Source of the DNA: Clostridiales bacterium
GTDB lineage: Bacteria > Bacillota > Clostridia > Lachnospirales > WQUN01
NCBI GenBank assembly: GCA_031289625.1
Contig: JAITPB010000064.1
Coordinates: 1 to 9,452 of the forward strand
Direction: 5' to 3'
Length of the DNA: 9,452 nucleotides
Within the stretch, counting starts at the first letter, position 1. The number at the start of each line of letters is the position of its first letter. The position numbers were made by a program, and so were the translations under genes. The notes beneath the pieces are model-generated. The model searched no databases. It was given only the letters and a program-made list of their open reading frames with translations, and had not been told where the DNA came from. This document shows, one piece after another, positions 1 through 5,579 of the stretch.

Positions 1-933
1 CGCCTTATCCGCTTCTTCGGCGCTGTGAACGGTTTTGGTCAGCTCATAAGCTAAAATTTCTTTGGCTCTATTGATCGCGCCGCCCTCCAATTTTTCCAGT
101 TCCGCGATTTCGGGCAAAGGCAGGAAAGTCAGCAGCTTCAGGCACTTGATCACATCGGCGTCGCCGATATTTCTCCAGTATTGAAAAAATTCGTAAGGCG
201 CCGTCTTGTTGGGATCCAGCCAGACAGCCCCTTTTTGTGTTTTACCCATTTTTTGGCCGCCACTGGTGGTCAGCAGCTTCAATGTCAGGCAGTGCGCCTC
301 GCCGCCTTCCGCGCGCCGAATCAAATCCGCGCCCGCCAAAATATTGGACCATTGATCGCTGCCGCCGATCTGTAGTTTGCAGTTGTATCGCCGGAACAAC
401 TCCAAAAAATCATACGCCTGCATCAGCATGTAATTAAATTCAAAAAATGTAAGTCCTTGTTCCAGCCTGGTTTTATACGCTTCTGCCGTCAGCATTTTAT
501 TCACGGAAAAATGCACGCCATATTCCCGGATAAACGGCACATAACGCAGTGACAAAAGCCAATCCGCGTTGTCCGCCATAATGGCCTTGCCCTCGGAAAA
601 ATCAATAAATTTTTCCATTTGCGTCTTAAAGCGATCGCAGTTGCGCTGCACTTCTTCGCGCGTCATGATGCGGCGCATTTCTGTCTTGTCCGTAGGATCG
701 CCGACCATTCCAGTGCCTCCGCCCACCAGAGCGATGGGCCTGTGCCCCGCGCGCTGCAAATGCGCCATGGCCATAATGGGAACAAAATGGCCGGCTGTCA
801 GGCTGTCCGCCGTGGGATCGAAGCCTGTGTAAAGCGTGACTTTTTCCTTTCCCAGCAAAGAACGGACAGCCTCCTCGCCGGAGGACTGCTCAATAAAGCC
901 CCGCGCCCGCAGCGTATCAAAAACATTTTCCAT
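1..933 (-). CDS. tyrS: Tyrosyl-tRNA synthetase (3'-truncated by window edge)
   Basis: This cytoplasmic class I aminoacyl-tRNA synthetase charges tRNA-Tyr with tyrosine using ATP. The 311 residues present cover the Rossmann catalytic domain and part of the anticodon-binding region. Full-length bacterial TyrS is usually just over 400 residues, so roughly the last 100, including the S4-like tRNA-binding domain, lie outside the window. Visible family signatures are YTGFDPTADSL (35-45), GGGTGMVGDP (71-80), the YMLMQAYDF segment (168-176), GSDQW (191-195) and a KMSKS-equivalent KMGKT (228-232). The HIGH motif reads TAGH (46-49), so the first histidine is threonine. The ATG start at 933 is preceded by a modest GAGATGAT ribosome binding site. 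It follows the MazG-like gene on the same strand after a 63-bp A+T-rich spacer, with no T-box leader or terminator visible, so it may be read through from the operon upstream. The family call is secure. Confidence 0.96.
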   Translation of the reverse strand, partial: MENVFDTLRARGFIEQSSGEEAVRSLLGKEKVTLYTGFDPTADSLTAGHFVPIMAMAHLQRAGHRPIALVGGGTGMVGDPTDKTEMRRIMTREEVQRNCDRFKTQMEKFIDFSEGKAIMADNADWLLSLRYVPFIREYGVHFSVNKMLTAEAYKTRLEQGLTFFEFNYMLMQAYDFLELFRRYNCKLQIGGSDQWSNILAGADLIRRAEGGEAHCLTLKLLTTSGGQKMGKTQKGAVWLDPNKTAPYEFFQYWRNIGDADVIKCLKLLTFLPLPEIAELEKLEGGAINRAKEILAYELTKTVHSAEEADKA

Positions 934-963
934 ATCATCATCTCGTTTTTGATTCTGTATTTT

Positions 964-989
964 AATTTATTTTTTCAATTTATTTTTTC
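964..989. repeat. 13-bp tandem repeat between the MazG-like gene and tyrS
   Basis: Two perfect adjacent copies of AATTTATTTTTTC (964-976 and 977-989) are followed by a decayed third copy running into the stop codon at 997-999. The spacer is otherwise almost pure A+T. I see no hairpin able to act as an intrinsic terminator and no convincing promoter. The repeat could simply be slippage in A+T-rich DNA. Confidence 0.8.
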
Positions 990-996
990 AAATTTT

Positions 997-1377
997 TTAT
1001 ATTTTTGGATCAATCAAGGCGCGCAGCAACGGCTCTGGATCCTGCCAGCCCAGAGGCTTTATGGTTTTCCCGTCCTCGTTATAATGGGGTTTGCCGTCCG
1101 GCCAAAGTTTTGTCATGTTGGCTTGATGAACCGCCTCAAACAGCGCGTCCGGCTTGAGGCCCATTTCAACCAGCGTGCCCAGCGCAAAATAGATTAAGTC
1201 GATCATCGCGTCGGCCTGCTCATAAATATTTTGGGCCGCGTAAAATTCATCCAATTCTTCCTGCATCCATTTTCTGCGCGCGGCTGCGCGGCTCTCTGGC
1301 AGCTCTTGGGGGCTTTGCCCGATGGGATGCGCAAACATCTGATGAAACGCGCGCACCATTTCCCATTCCTGATTCAT
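997..1377 (-). CDS. MazG / PRA-PH-like nucleoside triphosphate pyrophosphohydrolase
   Basis: This is a 126-residue all-alpha NTP pyrophosphohydrolase of the MazG/phosphoribosyl-ATP pyrophosphohydrolase-like superfamily, expected to hydrolyse a (d)NTP to NMP and pyrophosphate in the cytoplasm, often as pool cleaning. The metal-binding signature is visible: EELDE (40-44) on one helix and DAMID (56-60) on the next, giving the acidic cluster that holds Mg2+. The C-terminal part has the subfamily pattern HQANMTKLW (84-92), DGK and GKTIKPLGW, typical of stand-alone small members rather than tandem-domain MazG. The ATG start is well supported by a 10-base Shine-Dalgarno match (GAGGTGATCC) directly before it. 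It sits between the last ligase gene and tyrS with spacers of 69 and 63 bp. A functional link to the aryl-acid genes is not evident, and its substrate cannot be told from sequence. It is not HisE by context, since no his genes are present. Confidence 0.85.
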   Translation of the reverse strand: MNQEWEMVRAFHQMFAHPIGQSPQELPESRAAARRKWMQEELDEFYAAQNIYEQADAMIDLIYFALGTLVEMGLKPDALFEAVHQANMTKLWPDGKPHYNEDGKTIKPLGWQDPEPLLRALIDPKI

Positions 1378-1387
1378 GGATCACCTC
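1378..1387 (-). promoter_or_regulatory. Extended Shine-Dalgarno site of the MazG-like gene
   Basis: On the minus strand GAGGTGATCC matches ten consecutive bases of the standard anti-Shine-Dalgarno tail of 16S rRNA and ends directly at the ATG, with the GAGG core 6 bases upstream. It fixes the start at 1377. Confidence 0.8.
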
Positions 1388-1419
1388 GAAAAATTTTTTA
1401 ATTCAAAAATTTGATCAAT

Positions 1420-1447
1420 CCAATCATCCAATCAAATCCAATCAAAT
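1420..1447. repeat. 10-bp tandem repeat between paaK-3 and the MazG-like gene
   Basis: Two perfect copies of CCAATCAAAT (1428-1437 and 1438-1447) are preceded by a shortened copy, CCAATCAT (1420-1427). The last copy overlaps the first base of the paaK-3 stop codon (1447-1449). Between the repeat and the next gene's ribosome binding site is an A+T-only inverted repeat (about 1391-1412), too weak to be a terminator. The function is unknown. Confidence 0.8.
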
Positions 1448-2679
1448 CAATAGCGGTTGTCAAACACCCTTGTGGTTTTTTTCTCGCTCCGCGGGAGTTC
1501 GCCGATGGCTACGCCTTTTGCCACAGGGGTTAAGCCGATTTTATCCTTAAAACTTTTCTCCACCATTTTTTCCAGCGCCTTGTACGCCAGCGTATTTTTT
1601 TCCAGCGGGGTTTCATAAAACAGCGTCAGGATATCCCGCCCGTTCAGATGATCGATCATAATTTGGTATTCGCTGCTCACGCTCTCAATCGTGGCGAGCA
1701 GCGCGTCCACTCTCCCTGGGTAAATGATCGCGCCCCGCACTTTTACCATGTCGTCGCTGCGGCCAATGATCGTGTCAATGCGCGGATAGGGGCGGCCGCA
1801 GGCGCACACGCCGGGCAGCATCCGCGTTAAATCATGGGTGCGGTAGCGTATGAGAGGCGCGCCTTCTTTGCACAGCGTCGTAAGCGTCAGCTCACCGATT
1901 TGATCGCCGGGAAGGTTTTCGCCTGTTTTGGGATCGATGATTTCGGGATACAAATAATCCGTCCACAGATGCATACCGCTGCCATATTTACAGTTGATGC
2001 CGATCCCAGGGCCGTAAATTTCCGTGAGGCCGTAAATGTCGTACAACTCAACGCCCAGTTCCCCTGCGATGCGGCGGCGCATTTTTTCGCCCCACCGCTC
2101 GGATCCGATGATGCCTTTACGGAGGCGGATTTTGCTTTTCACGCCGCGCTTTTCGATCTCCTCCGCCAGCAACAGCGCATAAGAGGATGTGGCGCAAAGT
2201 ACGGTTGAACCCATGTCGATCATCATTTGAATCTGTTTATCCGTGCCGCCCGGCCCCATGGGAACCGCCATGGCGCCCAGACGTTCCGCGCCCAGCTGAA
2301 AACCGATGCCCGCCGTCCAAAGCCCGTAGCCCGGCGTAATATGAACGCGATCCCGCGCGGTGACGCCTGCGGTTTCATAGCACCGGCAAAACATGAGCGT
2401 CCAGTCGTCCACGTCTTGCTGGGTGTAGGGGATGATCACCGGCGCGCCGGTGGTGCCGGAAGAAGAATGCACGCGCACGATTTTTTCCTCGGGCGCCGCC
2501 AGCAAACCCAGCGGGTAAGCGCCGCGCAAATCAGCCTTATCGGTGAAGGGCAGCTTTTGAAAATCCGCTTCGCTGCTGATGGCGTCCAAGTCTATGCCTT
2601 TGAATTTTTCCGGATAGAAGCGGCCGCCCATCGCGCGCGCGATGGAATGTTTGATGTGCGCCAGCGTTTCGTCAGTCAT
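1447..2679 (-). CDS. Phenylacetate-CoA ligase family AMP-forming ligase, divergent paralogue (paaK-3)
   Basis: This 410-residue adenylate-forming acyl-CoA ligase of the PaaK group is expected to activate an aryl acetate or similar acid with ATP and CoA, giving acyl-CoA, AMP and pyrophosphate. Signatures in order are LPFT-KADLR (43-52), the phosphate loop SSSGTTG (72-78), PGYGLWTAG (116-124), DIYGLTE (214-220), CACGR (292-296), RSDDMVKVRG (307-316) and the C-terminal A10 region SEKKTTR (398-404), where the catalytic lysine position is kept. It is clearly not a recent copy of paaK-2: the N terminus is shorter by about 20 residues, lacking the WNPYIE-type opening, and the tail SEKKTTRVFDNRY differs from SEGKAKRVIDKR. 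Its ATG lies inside the end of iorB-2 (8-bp overlap, ATGACTGA), implying translational coupling, with GGAAGG upstream as a possible ribosome binding site. The family is secure. The substrate is unknown, and benzoate, other aryl or short-chain acids are possible. Confidence 0.92.
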   Translation of the reverse strand: MTDETLAHIKHSIARAMGGRFYPEKFKGIDLDAISSEADFQKLPFTDKADLRGAYPLGLLAAPEEKIVRVHSSSGTTGAPVIIPYTQQDVDDWTLMFCRCYETAGVTARDRVHITPGYGLWTAGIGFQLGAERLGAMAVPMGPGGTDKQIQMMIDMGSTVLCATSSYALLLAEEIEKRGVKSKIRLRKGIIGSERWGEKMRRRIAGELGVELYDIYGLTEIYGPGIGINCKYGSGMHLWTDYLYPEIIDPKTGENLPGDQIGELTLTTLCKEGAPLIRYRTHDLTRMLPGVCACGRPYPRIDTIIGRSDDMVKVRGAIIYPGRVDALLATIESVSSEYQIMIDHLNGRDILTLFYETPLEKNTLAYKALEKMVEKSFKDKIGLTPVAKGVAIGELPRSEKKTTRVFDNRY

Positions 2680-3262
2680 GGCAAGCTTTCCTTCCCGCGC
2701 AGATGGCGCTGATATTTATGCCCCAATATTTTTCCGGCAGCAGCGCGCGGATCGCCGCCGCCAATTCATCCGCGGAAAAGGGCAGCGCGCCGCATTCTGA
2801 CGCTGCGCCCAACATAATCATGTTCATAATCATGTTCGCGGTTTTTACGCTTTCCATTGCCCGCCGCAAGGCCGCGCCGCTGATGATCTTTAAGTGCCTG
2901 ACGTTTTCTTTCAGAAAGCTCAGCGCGGCGTCCACGCTGTAAGCGTCTGCTGTGGGCTGAATCGCCATGTCGCACACGATCACAGCGCCGTCTGCTGACA
3001 AATATGGAAAATGCCGGATGGCTTCTGCTGGTTCAAAAGCCAGCAGAACGCGGGCTGTTCCGCGCGGTATCAAGGGCGAATGAATTTCATTGCCGATTCT
3101 GACATGGCTTGCCACACTGCCGCCGCGCTGGGCCATTCCGATCGTTTCGGCGGTGCGGACGTGTAACCCGCGCGCGAGCGCCGCTTGCGCGATAATTTTG
3201 GAGGCGAGGACGATTCCTTGGCCGCCTATGCCCGCAATCATAATGTTGAGCGCGCTGCTCAT
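2672..3262 (-). CDS. iorB: Indolepyruvate:ferredoxin oxidoreductase beta subunit, second copy (iorB-2)
   Basis: This is the gamma-type (POR_gamma) subunit of the two-subunit IOR complex, which pairs with IorA to convert aryl pyruvate and CoA to aryl-acetyl-CoA, CO2 and reduced ferredoxin. It has 196 residues, close to the usual 190-200. It shows the N-terminal IAGIGGQG motif (9-16), IGMAQRGGSV (41-50) and HSPLIPRG (61-68), all family hallmarks. The start at 3262 was chosen because its ATG overlaps the iorA-2 stop (ATGA) and has a perfect AGGAGG six bases upstream. A longer reading from 3322 would add 20 basic residues overlapping iorA-2 with no such support. Residues 143-150 read NMIMNMIM because of an exact 12-bp tandem duplication, which adds four residues where iorB-1 has none. 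The downstream neighbour paaK-3 starts inside this gene. Confidence 0.95.
   Translation of the reverse strand: MSSALNIMIAGIGGQGIVLASKIIAQAALARGLHVRTAETIGMAQRGGSVASHVRIGNEIHSPLIPRGTARVLLAFEPAEAIRHFPYLSADGAVIVCDMAIQPTADAYSVDAALSFLKENVRHLKIISGAALRRAMESVKTANMIMNMIMLGAASECGALPFSADELAAAIRALLPEKYWGINISAICAGRKACHD
2813..2836. repeat. In-frame 12-bp tandem duplication inside iorB-2
   Basis: CATAATCATGTT occurs twice back to back (2813-2824 and 2825-2836, plus strand), encoding NMIM twice on the coding strand. The frame is kept. Comparison with iorB-1 (AKMANVVLIG) suggests that one copy is an insertion. Confidence 0.9.
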
Positions 3263-5055
3263 AGTGCGCCTCCTATCGCGTGAAAGGGGCAGATTTGCCC
3301 GCACAGGCCGCATCCGGCGCACAGCGCGCGTTGTATATCCGCTTTTCCGTTTTGCATGGTGAGGGCAGGGCAGCCGAGCTTGGCCACGCAGATTTCACAG
3401 CTGCGGCATTTTTCCGCGTCCACGGCGTATATCGGTTTTTTTATCTTCGCGGCGCAGGGAGACGCAAAAAGGATCGCGCGGACGCCCGTCAGCGGCAAAA
3501 CTTTTGTCACCGCCGCTTTCGCGGCCGCGTGATCCAACGGATCGGCGCGGACGATATCGGTCACGCCGATGGCTTCCAGGATTTTGCCGATATCTATCGG
3601 CGGCGAAGAGCCTGTTAGCGTTTTTCCTGTTCCGGGATGGGGCTGGCCGCCGGTCATGGCGGTTGTGGCGTTGTCTAAAACTGCCACGATGATGTCCGTT
3701 TGATTGTATACGGCGTTGATGATACCGGGAATGCCGCTATGAAAAAAAGTAGAATCTCCGATAAAAGCGAAATGCGTTTTATGCGGTTCAACGCGATGCA
3801 AGCCCTGCGCGACGGTAATGCCCGCGCCCATACACAGGCAAGTGTCCACCATATCCAAAGGCTTCGCGTTCCCCAGCGTATAGCAGCCGATGTCCCCGCA
3901 AAACACCGCGTTATCCGCGGCTTCCTTGACCGCCAGAAAGGACGCGCGGTGAGGACAGCCAGCGCATAAAATGGGCGGCCGGGCGGGTACATCCGGCGGC
4001 CGGGCCAGCCGCTCCGGTTGGCTCGGCGCGGCGTTCAGCTTTAAAAAAGAGGCGACGGCGGCGGATACGCTTTCGGGGGAATTTTCACCGGCGTTCGCGG
4101 TGTGCCCCGTGAGCTTGCCTTTTATCTTGACGCCGGATGATCGTCCTAACGATTGTCCGGCGCTTCCCATCAGGCGCAGCAGTTCCATTTCGATTACCGG
4201 GTCAAGTTCTTCTATGACGAGCGCTTCTTCCAGGCCGTCCAAAAACGCCAGCGCTAAATCGCGCGGGAAAGGATAGGAGGACACTTTCAAAAGTTTACAC
4301 GAAACGCCGAGGTTTTGCAGCGCCTCGTTGACATACGCGTAACTCACGCCGCCGGCGGCGATTCCCAAGGTTCCGCCGCCGGTTACGTAGTTTTTCGGAT
4401 AGCGGGAAAATTCTTCGCTCATCTCCACCAGCTTCTGTTCCAGCCGAATGTGATTTGCAAAAGTCAAGCGCGGGAAAATCACCCACCGGGGATCCTTGAC
4501 AAAGCCTTCCGGCGCTGAAACCCGCAGCGGGGCGGCCAGTTCCACATCGGCGCGGCTGTGGCACACGCGCGTAGCCGGGCGCAGCAAAACCGGCTGTCCG
4601 TATTTTTCGGAAAACGCGAAAGCGTCAGCCGTCATTGCATACGCCTCTTCCGGTGTGGACGGATCGAAGAGCGCCATTTTCGCGAATTGCGCAAAATGCC
4701 GGGTATCCTGTTCGGTTTGGGAAGAAATAGGGCCGGGGTCGTCGGCGGCGACGATCACCAGGCCGCCTTTCACACCTACATAGTTGAGGCTCATCAAAGG
4801 ATCGGACGCGACATTCAGGCCCACCTGTTTCATGGTGACCATGGCCCGCGCTCCGGCGTAGGCTGCGCCAGCCGCGATTTCCAGCGCTGATTTTTCGTTG
4901 ACCGACCATTCCAAATAAACGGAGCCGTCATGGATTTTCGCAAGCGTCTCCAAAATTTCAGTCGAAGGCGTGCCAGGGTATCCCGCAGCCACGCGGACGC
5001 CGGCGTGGAGCGCGCCGTAAGCGATCGCCTCATTGCCCATAAGCAGTTTTTTCAT
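3259..5055 (-). CDS. iorA: Indolepyruvate:ferredoxin oxidoreductase alpha subunit, second copy (iorA-2)
   Basis: This is the 598-residue catalytic subunit of IOR (EC 1.2.7.8), which binds thiamine diphosphate and two [4Fe-4S] clusters. The N-terminal pyrimidine-binding domain has GYPGTPSTE (25-33) and EW-VNEK (49-55). A middle domain (about 190-340) leads to the TPP-binding half with CAGCPHR (364-370), GDIGCYT (387-393) and FIGDSTFFHSGI (431-442) followed by LDN (460-462). The substrate-loop signature is MTGGQPHPGTG (467-477). The C-terminal ferredoxin domain has C550-x2-C-x2-C-x5-C562-P and C579-x2-C-x2-C-x3-C589-P, both complete. Length and layout are normal. It starts 15 bp after the ACT gene with only a weak ribosome binding site and overlaps iorB-2 by 4 bp. 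It belongs to a different subgroup from iorA-1 (QPHPG rather than QENPATG), so the two probably prefer different aryl or 2-oxo acids. Confidence 0.97.
   Translation of the reverse strand: MKKLLMGNEAIAYGALHAGVRVAAGYPGTPSTEILETLAKIHDGSVYLEWSVNEKSALEIAAGAAYAGARAMVTMKQVGLNVASDPLMSLNYVGVKGGLVIVAADDPGPISSQTEQDTRHFAQFAKMALFDPSTPEEAYAMTADAFAFSEKYGQPVLLRPATRVCHSRADVELAAPLRVSAPEGFVKDPRWVIFPRLTFANHIRLEQKLVEMSEEFSRYPKNYVTGGGTLGIAAGGVSYAYVNEALQNLGVSCKLLKVSSYPFPRDLALAFLDGLEEALVIEELDPVIEMELLRLMGSAGQSLGRSSGVKIKGKLTGHTANAGENSPESVSAAVASFLKLNAAPSQPERLARPPDVPARPPILCAGCPHRASFLAVKEAADNAVFCGDIGCYTLGNAKPLDMVDTCLCMGAGITVAQGLHRVEPHKTHFAFIGDSTFFHSGIPGIINAVYNQTDIIVAVLDNATTAMTGGQPHPGTGKTLTGSSPPIDIGKILEAIGVTDIVRADPLDHAAAKAAVTKVLPLTGVRAILFASPCAAKIKKPIYAVDAEKCRSCEICVAKLGCPALTMQNGKADIQRALCAGCGLCGQICPFHAIGGAL
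3269..3274 (-). promoter_or_regulatory. Shine-Dalgarno site of iorB-2
   Basis: Perfect AGGAGG on the minus strand within the last codons of iorA-2, six bases before the ATG at 3262. It decides the iorB-2 start over an upstream in-frame ATG. Confidence 0.85.
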
Positions 5056-5070
5056 AAAATTTTTCTCGCG

Positions 5071-5517
5071 CTACGCTTCCCGGTCCAGCCGCTGAAGCGC
5101 CTCTGCGCCGATGATCTCAATGTCGCAGCCTTTAATCCGCTCCAGCGCCTCGTCCTGATGATCTAGACGGAAGATCACCATGGCGTCGTGTACTTTGGAA
5201 CGGCTGGTAAACGCATACATGTACTCAATAGAAATGTTTTTGCCCTCCAATTCCTCCAGCACATGCGCGAGGTTTCCCGGTTTGTGCCGCAGCGCCACGG
5301 CGATGACGTCGGTCTGTTTTACCGTCAGGCCGCGGCTCTTCAAAATGTTCCAAGCCTGCCCCGCATCGGAAACGATCAGCCGCAGAATGCCGAAGTCCGT
5401 CGTGTCCGCGATGGACAGCGCGTGGATGTTAATATTTTCTTTCCCCAGATAGCCAATCACTTCCGCGAGCCGTCCCGGCTTATTCTCGATAAAAATGGAG
5501 ATTTGCGTGATAAGCAA
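5071..5517 (-). CDS. Double ACT-domain protein, probable amino-acid sensor
   Basis: This 148-residue protein consists of two ACT domains: about 3-66, with the ligand-loop pattern ENKPGRLAEV (11-20) and NINIHALSI, and about 71-142, with RHKPGNLAHVLEEL (77-90) and NISIEYMY. ACT domains bind amino acids and act as allosteric sensors, usually as dimers. Stand-alone paired-ACT proteins commonly sit beside PaaK and IOR genes, and no partner enzyme domain is present here. The start is a TTG at 5517, supported by a perfect AGGAGG seven bases upstream; no better ATG fits the N-terminal ACT strand. It follows paaK-2 after a 62-bp spacer containing a 15-bp triple repeat and precedes iorA-2 by 15 bp. Sensing of an aromatic amino acid and control of the IOR or ligase enzymes are inferred from context. 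The ligand is unknown, and I see no DNA-binding domain. Confidence 0.88.
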   Translation of the reverse strand: MLITQISIFIENKPGRLAEVIGYLGKENINIHALSIADTTDFGILRLIVSDAGQAWNILKSRGLTVKQTDVIAVALRHKPGNLAHVLEELEGKNISIEYMYAFTSRSKVHDAMVIFRLDHQDEALERIKGCDIEIIGAEALQRLDREA

Positions 5518-5524
5518 TGTAAAG

Positions 5525-5530
5525 CCTCCT
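5525..5530 (-). promoter_or_regulatory. Shine-Dalgarno site supporting the TTG start of the ACT gene
   Basis: Perfect AGGAGG on the minus strand with a 7-base gap to TTG at 5517, which makes TTG the preferred start for the ACT gene. Confidence 0.85.
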
Positions 5531-5575
5531 TAATTTGATAAAGCTTAATTTGATAAAACTGAATTTGATAAAATT
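5531..5575. repeat. 15-bp direct repeat, three tandem copies, upstream of the ACT gene
   Basis: Three adjacent 15-bp units occupy 5531-5545, 5546-5560 and 5561-5575. Each contains AATTTGATAAA, and the first two differ at a single base. They fill the spacer between the paaK-2 stop (5580-5582) and the ACT gene ribosome binding site. They could be binding sites for a regulator of the second half of the cluster, or a neutral slippage product. Just upstream is a TTGATA with A+T-rich sequence about 17 bases on, but no good -10 box, so I do not call a promoter. Confidence 0.85.
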
Positions 5576-5579
5576 AAAT

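Noticed and set aside
619..1197. A 192-codon plus-strand frame crossing the tyrS/MazG-like spacer
   Set aside because: It is antisense to the 5' part of tyrS and to the MazG-like gene, and its middle is a low-complexity Phe/Ile/Leu run from the A+T-rich repeat. It is not a credible membrane protein.
1391..1412. A+T-only inverted repeat before the MazG-like gene, as a possible terminator
   Set aside because: The stem has no G-C pairs and no proper U-tract following it, and it sits directly before a strong ribosome binding site.
3259..3322. Longer iorB-2 start at 3322 and longer paaK-2 start (TTG, 6917)
   Set aside because: The internal ATGs overlap the preceding stop codons in the ATGA manner, iorB-2 has a perfect AGGAGG at the right distance, and the added residues do not look like family N termini.
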